From Labilibaculum manganireducens (lineage in GTDB: Bacteria > Bacteroidota > Bacteroidia > Bacteroidales > Marinifilaceae): DNA of 64,000 bases. Shown one piece after another: positions 8,124 through 16,180 of this stretch. The stretch is taken from contig NZ_MVDE01000008.1 in the NCBI RefSeq assembly GCF_002843385.1, positions 62,001 to 126,000 on the forward strand, read 5' to 3'. Every line of letters starts with the position of its first letter. Position 1 is the stretch's first letter. The notes beneath the pieces are model-generated. The model was not told the origin of the DNA, did no database searches, and saw only the letters and a list, made by a program, of their open reading frames with translations. The position numbers were made by a program, and so were the translations under genes.

Positions 8124-8636
8124 ATGAAAAAATTAAATTTTAAACAAAGAATCATATTTGTCTTGCTATCTGGCATCCCCTATGGGATTGTACTGATGCT
8201 TCTGAATTATTTCTTTGACCTTTATACCATCAAGAGTGTTTTATATCAGACCCTGTTTTTCACAATTCTGTTTGGGATAGGCTTTCCTTTTGTAATGGAA
8301 AAACTCGCGCCAAAAATGCTTTCTAAAGTGAAAAATCCAGAAATGGAGGAAGATGAAAATATTATTTATGAAGATGGTGCCAATTTGTTTAGCGGCACTT
8401 GGGTGGCAGTTGGCGGCAAGTTGTTTTTAACCAATAAACGATTGATTTTCAATCCTCACAAATACAATTTTCAAAAAGAGGAAACCTCCATTAATTTAGG
8501 GGATATCACGGAAGTGATAAAAAGAAAGACAAGCCGAATTATGGACAATGGTTTGCGAATAGTAACAAAAGACAATGAAAAATACGATTTGGTGCTGAAC
8601 GACCGGGATGAATGGTTTAAGCAATTAGAGAAGTAA
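8124..8636 (+). CDS. Membrane protein with GRAM/PH-like domain
   Basis: 170 residues. Two membrane segments (about 10-30, FVLLSGIPYGIVLMLLNYFF, and 39-57, VLYQTLFFTILFGIGFPFV) precede a cytoplasmic domain that begins with EDENIIYEDGANLF and continues GGKLFLTNKRLIFNPH...INLGDITEVIKRKTSRIMDNGLRI. The LTNKRLIF strand followed by the I-x-L-x-x-I-x-E segment is the standard signature of bacterial GRAM/bPH domains, which bind lipids or other proteins at membranes. The specific role is unknown. 42 bases after the previous gene. Confidence 0.75.
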   Translation: MKKLNFKQRIIFVLLSGIPYGIVLMLLNYFFDLYTIKSVLYQTLFFTILFGIGFPFVMEKLAPKMLSKVKNPEMEEDENIIYEDGANLFSGTWVAVGGKLFLTNKRLIFNPHKYNFQKEETSINLGDITEVIKRKTSRIMDNGLRIVTKDNEKYDLVLNDRDEWFKQLEK

Positions 8637-8667
8637 TTGATAAATGCAATTAAAATAATGACCTAGT

Positions 8668-9222
8668 ATGAAACAAATTCAATTCACATTTATCGCCTTG
8701 CTTTCAATCTTTTTTGTTTCCTGTAATAAATCATCTGAAAAAATTCATGTTCGGTATGTAATTAGCGGTACAAGCCAATTGACAAGTACAGAAAACGATA
8801 AACCAATACATAAAATCAAAAATAATTATACAAATTTTGGCAATACCGATATCGAGAAGAACGAACTCGAAAAGCAAAATTTGAATAAGACTACAAAGTG
8901 GACAAACTCCTTGAGTAATTATGCGACTGTAGACGATAAACAGACTTTAAGCAGTAAAATTGAAATAAACTCAACACTAAGAGTGGAGGATTTTCATGAA
9001 AAAGGGGAAAGGAAATTTGTGATAAATACAAGATCAGTAACAAATGTTTTAAAGACCTCAAGTGATTTAGATAGCTCTAAGTATGTAATTAATGGAAAAT
9101 TTAATAATACTATCGAAATTAAGACAGACACCAAATTATCTGAGGGTGTTGCTTTGCACTTGATTAAAAAGGAACTAACTGCAAAAATAAAAGAAGAAAT
9201 AAACGCGTACGCCAAGCAATAA
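8668..9222 (+). CDS. Uncharacterised lipoprotein
   Basis: 184 residues; the N-terminus MKQIQFTFIALLSIFFVSC is a lipoprotein signal with the cysteine at 19. The rest is polar and rich in Asn, Lys, Ser and Thr, with long stretches likely to be beta strands (HVRYVISGTSQLTST, KFVINTRSVTNVL) and a helical, charged C-terminus (LIKKELTAKIKEEINAYAKQ). No family recognised. It lies between the GRAM protein and the coiled-coil pair, likely co-transcribed. Confidence 0.65.
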   Translation: MKQIQFTFIALLSIFFVSCNKSSEKIHVRYVISGTSQLTSTENDKPIHKIKNNYTNFGNTDIEKNELEKQNLNKTTKWTNSLSNYATVDDKQTLSSKIEINSTLRVEDFHEKGERKFVINTRSVTNVLKTSSDLDSSKYVINGKFNNTIEIKTDTKLSEGVALHLIKKELTAKIKEEINAYAKQ

Positions 9223-9292
9223 CTAACAATTGACTTCGCACATCAAGCAATACATATTTCAGGAAACAGCATCAACCAATCCCCCACTCTTT

Positions 9293-9664
9293 ATGGAAAA
9301 ATTTAAAAATGCCCTTACCCTTGTGCTCACTATTTTGGTGGTAGTAGTGCTCTACTTTGTGGTATCGGGCAACAGCAAACTAAAAGAAACCCAAAATACC
9401 ATCAATCAGGTAAACAAAGAACTGTCTGTTTTAAAAGACAGCATCGGCAAAGCACAGCAATCCCTAAGTTTCGTACTTAACAAACTGGAGTTTACCGAAA
9501 ATGAGCTGAAAATTCTGAAAAACGAACGTGATATTCTCGAGTTGGAAGAACAGCAACGAGGTACAAGAAATAAGGAAGAACTGAAAGTTTTAAAAGAGCA
9601 GATTCTGAAAAAAGAAGAAATGAAAAAAGAACTGCAAAAATGTGCCAACACATTCGAATTATGA
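9293..9664 (+). CDS. Membrane-anchored coiled-coil protein
   Basis: The start is set at 9293 (MEKFKNALTL); the 21 codons before it are not protein-like. 123 residues: one N-terminal membrane helix (ALTLVLTILVVVVLYFVVSG) and then a single long coiled coil to the end (KLKETQNTINQVNKELSVLK, KILKNERDILELEEQQRG). The stop overlaps the ATG of the next gene as ATGA, so the two are translationally coupled and probably act together. The topology suggests a periplasmic coiled coil. Family and function not recognised. Confidence 0.65.
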   Translation: MEKFKNALTLVLTILVVVVLYFVVSGNSKLKETQNTINQVNKELSVLKDSIGKAQQSLSFVLNKLEFTENELKILKNERDILELEEQQRGTRNKEELKVLKEQILKKEEMKKELQKCANTFEL

Positions 9665-10212
9665 AGAACACTCTACTATTGCTGATTACTTTAGCATTTA
9701 GCTGTACTGCCGGCGCTCAGGAGCACGTGGGCCTAAAAAAGTCTCCACTTCAGTATTGCACCTCGAACCAATCGCCTTTGCAGCTTGTGGTTGGCGATAC
9801 ATTGGTTGTAGTGTGCGATACCATGTATCTGATTAATAAAACGAGATACCAGTTTTACAAGAGCATCCACAAAGCCACTTTGGAAGATGATAATATAGAA
9901 TGCAAAAATCTGCTTAAGGCTTACGAAACCCGTTTGGAGGAGCACGAATTATCGTACAGCAAACTATTGGCCAACTGCAGGCAAAGCGAAAAAACCACTC
10001 TCGATTTTATCGAATACACTCAAAAATCGTTGGAAAGTACGCAAAAAACATTGCAGTACACACAACAATCTCTCGATTCCTCGATGCAAAACCTCGATCG
10101 TGCCAATGAGCTGATCCGCAAAGAAAAATGGAATACCACCGGACAGAAGGTATTGACCGGAATAGCTGGCCTTGGCGTGGGAATATTGGTTGGGGTCTTA
10201 ATTTCGCGATAG
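9661..10212 (+). CDS. Exported coiled-coil protein with C-terminal membrane anchor
   Basis: The start at 9661 overlaps the previous stop (ATGA) and begins a signal peptide (MKNTLLLLITLAFSCTAGAQ). 183 residues: a short globular part with two Cys (QYCTSNQ, VVVCDTMYLI), then a coiled coil with near-repeats (YTQKSLESTQKTLQYTQQSL), and a Gly/Val membrane helix at the C-terminus (VLTGIAGLGVGILVGVLISR). This layout, coiled coil plus glycine-rich C-terminal helix, resembles phage spanin or holin partners only loosely, and no lysis genes are near. It is best kept as an envelope protein of unknown role paired with its upstream neighbour. Confidence 0.65.
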   Translation: MKNTLLLLITLAFSCTAGAQEHVGLKKSPLQYCTSNQSPLQLVVGDTLVVVCDTMYLINKTRYQFYKSIHKATLEDDNIECKNLLKAYETRLEEHELSYSKLLANCRQSEKTTLDFIEYTQKSLESTQKTLQYTQQSLDSSMQNLDRANELIRKEKWNTTGQKVLTGIAGLGVGILVGVLISR

Positions 10213-10213
10213 A

Positions 10214-10471
10214 TAAAGTTGAAGCCCTTCGGGCTTCCTTTCCATCTCGCACGTTCATAGCCGTAGGTTGCACCTACGCTTATTCAGATTCCAATCCCTT
10301 TGGGATTATCCGCAAATCACCAACCACGAACCACGAAGTGGTTCAACCCCAATAACCCCATATGAAATGCGGGGACAAGTATAAAATGCGGAGATGAGTG
10401 CAAAACACGAAGATAGCAGAACAGGACAAATCACGTGGGAACCACGGAGTGGTTCAACAAAAAATAAACAC
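10214..10471. repeat. REP-like palindrome block, left of the Y1 transposase
   Basis: Contains several short palindromes: GAAGCCCTTCGGGCTTC, TCCCTTTGGGA, ACCACGAAGTGGT and AACCACGGAGTGGTT. Much of the block (TTGCACCTACGCTTATTCAG onward) is repeated to the right at 10919-11165 in the same order and orientation. Confidence 0.85.
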
Positions 10472-10918
10472 ATGAGCACCTATACACAAATTCTATATCA
10501 GATTGTTTTCTCAACAAAAAACCGAGATAGAACTCTCGTCGAAAAAGACAGAGAAAGACTTTTTCATTTCATTTGGGGGATACTGGAAAATAAGAATTGT
10601 TATCTGTGCCGAATTGGCGGTGTGGAAGATCATTTACATATAATTACTCACCTCCACCCTACTGTAGCGCTTGCTGAATTGGTGAAAGATATAAAACTTG
10701 CCACATCCGATTTTATCAAAAAAAATGAGGTACTGCCCGATTTTTCGGGATGGCAAGAAGGCTATGGCGCTTTCACTTATGACATTTCAGCAAAACGCAA
10801 TCTGATTGCCTATGTGAAGAATCAAAAAGAACATCACTGCAAACTCAGCTTTCGTGAAGAGTATATTCAGCTTTTGAATGAGCATGGAATTGAGTTTGAT
10901 GAAAAATATTTGTTTTAG
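10472..10918 (+). CDS. REP-associated tyrosine transposase (IS200/IS605 TnpA-like, RAYT)
   Basis: The start at 10472 gives MSTYTQILYQIVFSTKNRDR, the usual beginning of Y1 transposases; the longer ORF merely reads through the REP block. 148 residues. The HUH pair is H54-L-H56 in VEDHLHIITH and the nucleophile is Tyr114 in LIAYVKNQKEHH, both in the expected places. Known family role: single-strand cutting and joining at hairpin ends. It is flanked by near-direct REP-type blocks on both sides, as is typical of RAYT/REP units, with no tnpB or accessory gene. Likely domesticated or self-spreading at low frequency. Confidence 0.92.
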   Translation: MSTYTQILYQIVFSTKNRDRTLVEKDRERLFHFIWGILENKNCYLCRIGGVEDHLHIITHLHPTVALAELVKDIKLATSDFIKKNEVLPDFSGWQEGYGAFTYDISAKRNLIAYVKNQKEHHCKLSFREEYIQLLNEHGIEFDEKYLF

Positions 10919-11230
10919 ATGTTGAACACCCTTCGGGGTTCTTTCTCTTCTTTGCTCTCATAGAGAGTAAGTTGCACCTACGCTTATTCAGGTTCAATCC
11001 CTTCGGGACTATCCGCAAACCACCAACCACGAACCACGAAGTGGTTCAACCCCAATAACCCCGTATGGAATGCGGGGATGAGGAATGAGAGATGAGTGCA
11101 AAGCACGAAGACAGCAGAACAGGACAAATCACATGGGAACCACGGAGTGGTTCAACAAAAAGAAAATATCATCAATTTCACCCGTGCTTATTCATGCTCA
11201 ATTCCTTCGAGATTACCCGAAAACCACTAA
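10919..11230. repeat. REP-like palindrome block, right of the transposase, plus a decayed third copy
   Basis: The block to 11165 repeats the left one, with the palindromes TCCCTTCGGGA, ACCACGAAGTGGT and AACCACGGAGTGGTT; its first hairpin (ACCCTTCGGGGT) is different in sequence. From about 11170 a poorer copy follows (GTGCTTATTCATGCTCAATT, then CCACTAAGTGG). Confidence 0.85.
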
Positions 11231-11485
11231 GTGGTGCGAGCCAAAAAAGAAGGATAAATCGTGAGAAATGTGTGAGAATAAGAAAAACTTAGCCTCAGCG
11301 ATCTATTTATTTACACCCCAATATAAAATAAAACTAAATACCAATTACTCAACTTTCAACTAGAGCATAGCAGCATTTCAAATTAACAGTTGAAAGTTAA
11401 ATGTTAATCCATAAAGGAATGTAAAATACTTATAAATCAATCATTTAAATTGGAAAATTATAAATAATAACTACCTTTGTGCGCT
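11231..11485 (+). promoter_or_regulatory. Promoter of the porin/glycine-betaine operon
   Basis: TACCTTTG at 11472-11479 fits the -7 box exactly, with AAATTGG about 19-20 bases upstream as the -33 element. It implies a start near 11486 and a leader of about 195 nt before the porin. Upstream of it (11231-11440) nothing else is recognised. Confidence 0.6.
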
Positions 11486-11620
11486 ATGGGATTAAAAATA
11501 CGTGAATTTCACAATAAAATAAACACCAGAATCAATAGCCTTCAGTTTCTCATTATCAGAATTCTGTCCAAGAAATCAATCCCTCCATGCTATTCGCAAA
11601 CCAACTTTAATATCCTCTAA
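11486..11620 (+). CDS. Possible 44-codon leader ORF
   Basis: An ATG at the predicted transcription start opens a 44-codon frame (MGLKIREFHNKINTRINSLQ...), ending 60 bases before the porin. After it come CATGCG and CGCATG arms with a 10-base loop (about 11634-11659). It may be a leader peptide or chance; nothing else supports it. Confidence 0.25.
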   Translation: MGLKIREFHNKINTRINSLQFLIIRILSKKSIPPCYSQTNFNIL

Positions 11621-11680
11621 AACGGATATCAATTGCATGCGCTCAATTTTTCGCATGATATAATCATTTAATTTACATTT

Positions 11681-12841
11681 ATGTTTTATTTAAAAACCTG
11701 GCTGGGAATTTGTTTCCTTGCTTCTACTATTTGCGCAACTGCGCAGGAAAAAGCGACTGTTGACATTGGTGGCGCATTACGCTTCAATTATAACAATTCT
11801 ACCTGGAAAGACGCACAACAAAAACGTGGCGGCGATTTGGGTTTCGATGTATTCCGATTAAATGCCAAAGCAGAGTACAAAGGCTTAAAACTGAATGCAG
11901 AATATCGGTTCTATTCCGAAAGTTTTGGTGGAGCCATGTTGAAACAAGGGTGGATTGCCTATGATTTTAATGAAAACAACGAACTGCAATTCGGTTTAAC
12001 CCAAGTGCCTTTTGGTATCACAACTTACAATTCAAACTCCTGGTTCTTTAGCTTAAACTACTATGTTGGTTTAGAAGATGATCACGATATGGGCTTGAAG
12101 TATACTCATCAGGGTGAAAAATGGGACTACAGTCTGGCATTCTTCAAAAATGCAGAAGAGCTTCAATTTGGAAATAATTCAGATGTTTCCAACAGCCGTT
12201 ATTCTTATGATGTTGCCTCAATTAGTAATAGTGACGGCAATCTGATTCTTAGAAATAAAGAGGTAAATCAACTGAATGGAGATTTGTTGTATAAAATCAA
12301 CAATACAAATGCAAAGCATCGTTTGGGTGTATCTGCACAATACGGCGGCCTCTATAATATAGATACCGAGGAAATTGGAAACCATTATGCACTTGCTGCG
12401 TATTACGAATTGAAGGCAGGTAAATTTGGTGTAAAAGCTCAAATAGCCAATTACAAATACAGTCCTGAGAATCCCGATAGTGAACGTGATGATGTTGTTG
12501 CTATGACTGCCTATGGCGCTCCTTATTTGGTTGCTGCCGAAGCAAGTATCTATACGCTTGGATTAAGTTACTCTATTCCTCTGGAATGGGGACCTGTATC
12601 GAATGTGGTTATCTACAACGATTTTGGATACATGGATAAGGCTGAAAGCAGTTTCGAAAGTTCAATGATGAATGTAACGGGTGCAATGTTTACCGCAGGT
12701 AATATTTATACCTATTTCGATTTGGCTGCGGGTAAAAATCAACCTTGGTTAGGATCTGAATGGACCAATGCTTTGGCTGCCGGGACTCCGGATGCTGATT
12801 GGGAAATGCGTTTCAATATCAATGTTGGTTACTACTTTTAA
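11681..12841 (+). CDS. Outer-membrane porin (OprP/O-like) of the betaine operon
   Basis: 386 residues with a signal peptide (WLGICFLASTICATAQ) and alternating beta strands throughout, ending in the aromatic NINVGYYF typical of outer-membrane barrels. The early VDIGGALRFNYN, the repeated FRLNAKAEYKGLKLNAEYRF and the LQFGLTQVPFGI segment match phosphate-selective-porin-like proteins of Bacteroidota. It is 18 bases ahead of the betaine ABC ATPase gene on the same strand, so it probably lets compatible solutes, or a co-substrate, cross the outer membrane for that importer. The porin type is well supported; the substrate is inferred from context. Confidence 0.8.
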   Translation: MFYLKTWLGICFLASTICATAQEKATVDIGGALRFNYNNSTWKDAQQKRGGDLGFDVFRLNAKAEYKGLKLNAEYRFYSESFGGAMLKQGWIAYDFNENNELQFGLTQVPFGITTYNSNSWFFSLNYYVGLEDDHDMGLKYTHQGEKWDYSLAFFKNAEELQFGNNSDVSNSRYSYDVASISNSDGNLILRNKEVNQLNGDLLYKINNTNAKHRLGVSAQYGGLYNIDTEEIGNHYALAAYYELKAGKFGVKAQIANYKYSPENPDSERDDVVAMTAYGAPYLVAAEASIYTLGLSYSIPLEWGPVSNVVIYNDFGYMDKAESSFESSMMNVTGAMFTAGNIYTYFDLAAGKNQPWLGSEWTNALAAGTPDADWEMRFNINVGYYF

Positions 12842-12859
12842 TTAGAAAAATGAGATGTT

Positions 12860-14104
12860 ATGACGGATCAAAGAAAAATAAAAATAAAAGTTGAGGACTT
12901 AACCCTGATTTTCGGAAAACGAAAACAGGAGGCACTCGCATTACTTGATAAAGGGATTTCAAAAGAAGAAATTCTGAAGAAAACAAAATGTACTGTTGGG
13001 GTCAACAAGGTTAACTTTGAAATTAAGGAGGGAGAGATTTTTGTTATTATGGGTTTATCGGGCAGTGGAAAATCTACTTTAATCCGCTGTTTGAACCGAC
13101 TTAACGAACCTACCGCCGGTAAAGTTTTTTTTGATGAGCATGATATTACCCGTGAGACAAATAAAGAACTATTGGAAACCCGACGTACAGAAATGAGTAT
13201 GGTATTTCAGAAGTTTGGTCTCCTGCCACACAGAACAATTCTTGAGAATGCTGCTTTTGGATTAGAGATTAGAGGGGAAGAAAAGCTGGCGCGGGAAGAA
13301 AAAGCCCAACAAGCACTCGAAACCGTGGGCTTAAAAGGCTATGAACAGCAATTTCCATCAGCAATGTCGGGAGGTATGCAACAACGGGTAGGTTTGGCAC
13401 GTGCCCTGGCAAACGATCCTGAAGTTTTGCTTATGGACGAAGCGTTTTCTGCACTCGATCCGCTCATTAAATCGGATATGCAGGATGAGTTACTAGCTAT
13501 ACAAAGCAAGCTGCAAAAAACGATCGTATTTATTACTCACGATTTGGACGAAGCAATGAAAATTGGTGACCGAATTGCCATCATGAAAGATGGTGTTGTG
13601 GATCAAATAGGAACAGCAGAAGAGATTCTAACAAACCCGGCAACTGAATATGTTGAAGCTTTTGTGAATAAAGTGGATCGAAAAACTATTATTACGGCTG
13701 AAACTCTCATGTTTAAAAAGAATACGCTGGTTCAAATGCCTAAAGATGGTCCCAAAGGATCCATCCGTAAAATGCGTACTATTGGAGTTGATGTTCTTCC
13801 TGTGGAGGATGAAAATAAAGTATTTCTTGGTTATGTGTGGTTGCAAGACCTTCTGGAATTGGAAATAGAAAAAGAAACTTCTATTGAGAAAGCACTGAAG
13901 ACAAATGTTCCAAGTGTATATAAATCCTATTCCGTAGAAGATATGTTACCCCTAATTACAGGGACTAAATACCCTCTGGCTGTTATCGAAGAAGAAACTG
14001 GAAAGTTATTGGGTCTGATCTCTCAAACTTCGTTAATTATTGAAGCTACACGATTTGGAAAAAAGGAAATAAGTGAACTAAAAGAACGTGCAAACGAAAT
14101 GTAA
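12860..14104 (+). CDS. proV: Glycine betaine/proline ABC transporter ATPase with CBS domains
   Basis: 414 residues, normal for ProV/OpuAA. Walker A GLSGSGKST (about 63-71), Q-loop VFQKFGLLPH, signature SGGMQQRVGLARAL, Walker B VLLMDEAFSALDP and H-loop VFITHDLDEAM are all present. The N-terminal extension before Walker A (ALALLDKGISKEEILKKT) is characteristic of the betaine subfamily. The C-terminal 130 residues form a CBS pair, which in this family senses ionic strength. It powers uptake of glycine betaine or related osmolytes through the permease at 14106 and the binding lipoprotein at 14991. Confidence 0.93.
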   Translation: MTDQRKIKIKVEDLTLIFGKRKQEALALLDKGISKEEILKKTKCTVGVNKVNFEIKEGEIFVIMGLSGSGKSTLIRCLNRLNEPTAGKVFFDEHDITRETNKELLETRRTEMSMVFQKFGLLPHRTILENAAFGLEIRGEEKLAREEKAQQALETVGLKGYEQQFPSAMSGGMQQRVGLARALANDPEVLLMDEAFSALDPLIKSDMQDELLAIQSKLQKTIVFITHDLDEAMKIGDRIAIMKDGVVDQIGTAEEILTNPATEYVEAFVNKVDRKTIITAETLMFKKNTLVQMPKDGPKGSIRKMRTIGVDVLPVEDENKVFLGYVWLQDLLELEIEKETSIEKALKTNVPSVYKSYSVEDMLPLITGTKYPLAVIEEETGKLLGLISQTSLIIEATRFGKKEISELKERANEM

Positions 14105-14105
14105 T

Positions 14106-14966
14106 ATGGAAAAATTAATTGATCTTGGTACCATTATAGAATCCGGAATTAACAAGCTGGAAGAAAACTTTTCGGGATTATGGGGAGCTATTGATGACAT
14201 TATCTCGTGGACGGTTCATAGCATGAACAATGTATTGCTGGGCATTCCTTTTTATATCATTATTGCATTTGTAGCCTTGGGGGCATACTATGCCAATGCC
14301 GAGAAAAATGCCTTTAAAATTGAAGGATTAAAAAAAGGAGGCGGACTGACACTATTTGTCATTTTGGGATTGTTTTTAGTATTCGCGATGGGGTACTGGG
14401 AAGAATCCATACAAACAACTACTTTGGTTATTGTATCAACCCTGATTGCCCTGATTTTTAGTATTCCTCTTGGAATTTTGGCTGCCCGAAGCAAAACAGC
14501 TGATGTGATTATTCGACCCATACTCGATTTGATGCAAACCATGCCAGCCTTTGTTTATCTGATTCCGGCTATTTTCTTTTTTAGTGTAGGAAATACTCCC
14601 GGAGTTGTAGCTACTGTGATTTTCTCGCTTCCACCAGCCGTACGTTTAACTTGTCTGGGAATTCAAAATGTTCCATCGGATGTGATCGAGGCAGGACGTG
14701 CTTTTGGTGCAACCGAAAAACAAATTTTATTTAAAATCCAGTTGCCTTTGGCAAAACCAACTATTTTGGCCGGAATTAACCAGGTCATCCTATTGGCTTT
14801 ATCAATGGTGGTTATCGCTTCGATGGTAGGTGCTAAAGGATTGGGAAGTATTGTTTACCAGGGAATTCAGCAGAACGACATAGCAAAAGGTTTTGAATCG
14901 GGATTGGGCATTGTGATACTGGCCATAATTTTAGACAGAATCACACAAGCTATCGCAAAAAAATAA
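14106..14966 (+). CDS. proW: Glycine betaine ABC transporter permease
   Basis: The start at 14106 (MEKLIDLGTI) follows the ATPase stop by one base; the earlier in-frame ATG lies inside the ATPase gene. 286 residues with about seven hydrophobic segments. The EAA loop that docks the ATPase reads EAGRAFGATEKQILFKIQLP, and the preceding NVPSDV and following INQVILLALSMVV are typical of ProW/OpuAB. It acts in the inner membrane as a homodimer with the ATPase dimer. Order porin-ATPase-permease-binding protein, all in one transcript. Confidence 0.93.
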   Translation: MEKLIDLGTIIESGINKLEENFSGLWGAIDDIISWTVHSMNNVLLGIPFYIIIAFVALGAYYANAEKNAFKIEGLKKGGGLTLFVILGLFLVFAMGYWEESIQTTTLVIVSTLIALIFSIPLGILAARSKTADVIIRPILDLMQTMPAFVYLIPAIFFFSVGNTPGVVATVIFSLPPAVRLTCLGIQNVPSDVIEAGRAFGATEKQILFKIQLPLAKPTILAGINQVILLALSMVVIASMVGAKGLGSIVYQGIQQNDIAKGFESGLGIVILAIILDRITQAIAKK

Positions 14967-14990
14967 TTATAATAATCTATAAATAGAATT

Positions 14991-15863
14991 ATGTTGAAAT
15001 TAAGAAACTTAGGAATCTTGCTTGTTGCTGTACTATTAACTGTTTCAGTTAGTTCATGCAACAACAGTGGCAAGAAAAAAGGAAAAAGTGAAGATAAAAA
15101 AGAAGTCAACATCTTTTATCCCAATTGGGCCGAAGGAGTTGCGTTCACTTATTTAGCCAAAACAGCACTCGAAGCAAATGGTTATAATGTGGAATTGACC
15201 AATTTGGCTCCAGGCATGATCTATGGTGAATTATCAAAAGAAAACTCAAAAGGTGATGTATTTCTTGATGCATGGCTTCCGAATACACACAAAGATTACT
15301 GGGACAACTATGGTGATAAGTTGGTAATATTAGGCGAATCGTTTAGCGAGGGTACAACTGGTTTGGTAGTTCCTACGTATGTTACGATTAATTCTATAGA
15401 AGAGTTGAACGCGAATAAAGATAAATTTAATAATGAAATTATTGGTATTGGTGCTGGTGCTGGTATACATGCCAACACGCTTAAAGCTATAGACGCATAT
15501 AAACTCGATTTCGAACAAATTACATCAAGTGGACCTGCAATGGTGGCCAGTCTTGAGAAGGCAATCAGGGATAAAGAGTGGATTGCAATAACCGGCTGGA
15601 AACCACATTTCGCCTGGACCCAAAACGACTTGAAATATTTAGAAGATCCTAAAGGAGTTTACCCAAAGGATGCCTGCACAATTATTTCGCGAAGAGGATT
15701 TGAGAAAGACCAACCTAAGGCGGCGGCTTTTTTCAAAAACTTTAATCTTAAAGAAGAGCAGTTGTACGAATTAATGACAGCCATTAAAGACAAAGGTGAA
15801 GAAGCCGGAGCTGCGGAATGGTATAAAACCAATAAAGTATTGGTTGATTCATGGATAAAATAA
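14991..15863 (+). CDS. proX: Glycine betaine-binding lipoprotein
   Basis: 290 residues. A lipoprotein signal with the cysteine in VSVSSCNN is followed by a charged linker (KKKGKSEDKKE) and an OpuAC fold: NIFYPNWAEGVAFTY, DVFLDAWLPNTHKDY, IGIGAGAGIHANT and ITGWKPHFAW. The tryptophans in these segments are the kind that form the aromatic cage for the quaternary ammonium group. It is anchored in the periplasm and hands ligand to the permease upstream. It ends the operon, with a strong terminator 40 bases later. Confidence 0.92.
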   Translation: MLKLRNLGILLVAVLLTVSVSSCNNSGKKKGKSEDKKEVNIFYPNWAEGVAFTYLAKTALEANGYNVELTNLAPGMIYGELSKENSKGDVFLDAWLPNTHKDYWDNYGDKLVILGESFSEGTTGLVVPTYVTINSIEELNANKDKFNNEIIGIGAGAGIHANTLKAIDAYKLDFEQITSSGPAMVASLEKAIRDKEWIAITGWKPHFAWTQNDLKYLEDPKGVYPKDACTIISRRGFEKDQPKAAAFFKNFNLKEEQLYELMTAIKDKGEEAGAAEWYKTNKVLVDSWIK

Positions 15864-15899
15864 TCTGAAAGCTGAAACTTTAGATTCACATATAAACGG

Positions 15900-15931
15900 A
15901 AAGAGACGTAGCTGGTGCTACGTCTCTTTTT
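15900..15931 (+). terminator. Rho-independent terminator of the betaine operon
   Basis: A 13-bp perfect stem AAAGAGACGTAGC / GCTACGTCTCTTT with a TGGT loop and trailing Ts. Confidence 0.92.
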
Positions 15932-16180
15932 GATTTCTGCAGATTTGTTTTAGATGTTGAATCCCTCTGAGATTTTGAAACAAAACCAAAACCTAGAACC
16001 TTGAATTCTTTCAAGCTAAATGACCACAGGCAGATAGTTCAGAATTTTAATTTATTCTTAAATTTTATGTACTTTCGATTATGAATTAAAAATGATTCTC
16101 ATTCAAAAATTTATTAAATTCATACAGATAAATTAATTTTGAAAATTACAACTACCTAAACGGTTAAATTCAATCTATAA
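15932..16180. repeat. Intergenic region with a REP/RAYT-tail fragment
   Basis: At 15943-15970, TTTGTTTTAGATGTTGAA and a CCCT...GAG arm match the end of the RAYT gene and the start of its right-hand repeat (10910-10935). Apart from this short relic, the stretch is AT-rich spacer before the permease. Confidence 0.55.

Noticed and set aside
9661-10212. Phage spanin/holin pair with the preceding gene
   Set aside because: No endolysin or other phage genes nearby; resemblance is limited to coiled coil plus membrane helix.
10007-10355. ORFs at the end of the coiled-coil gene and through the left REP block
   Set aside because: Shadow frames and palindromic repeat sequence; same for the ORF at 11092-11292.
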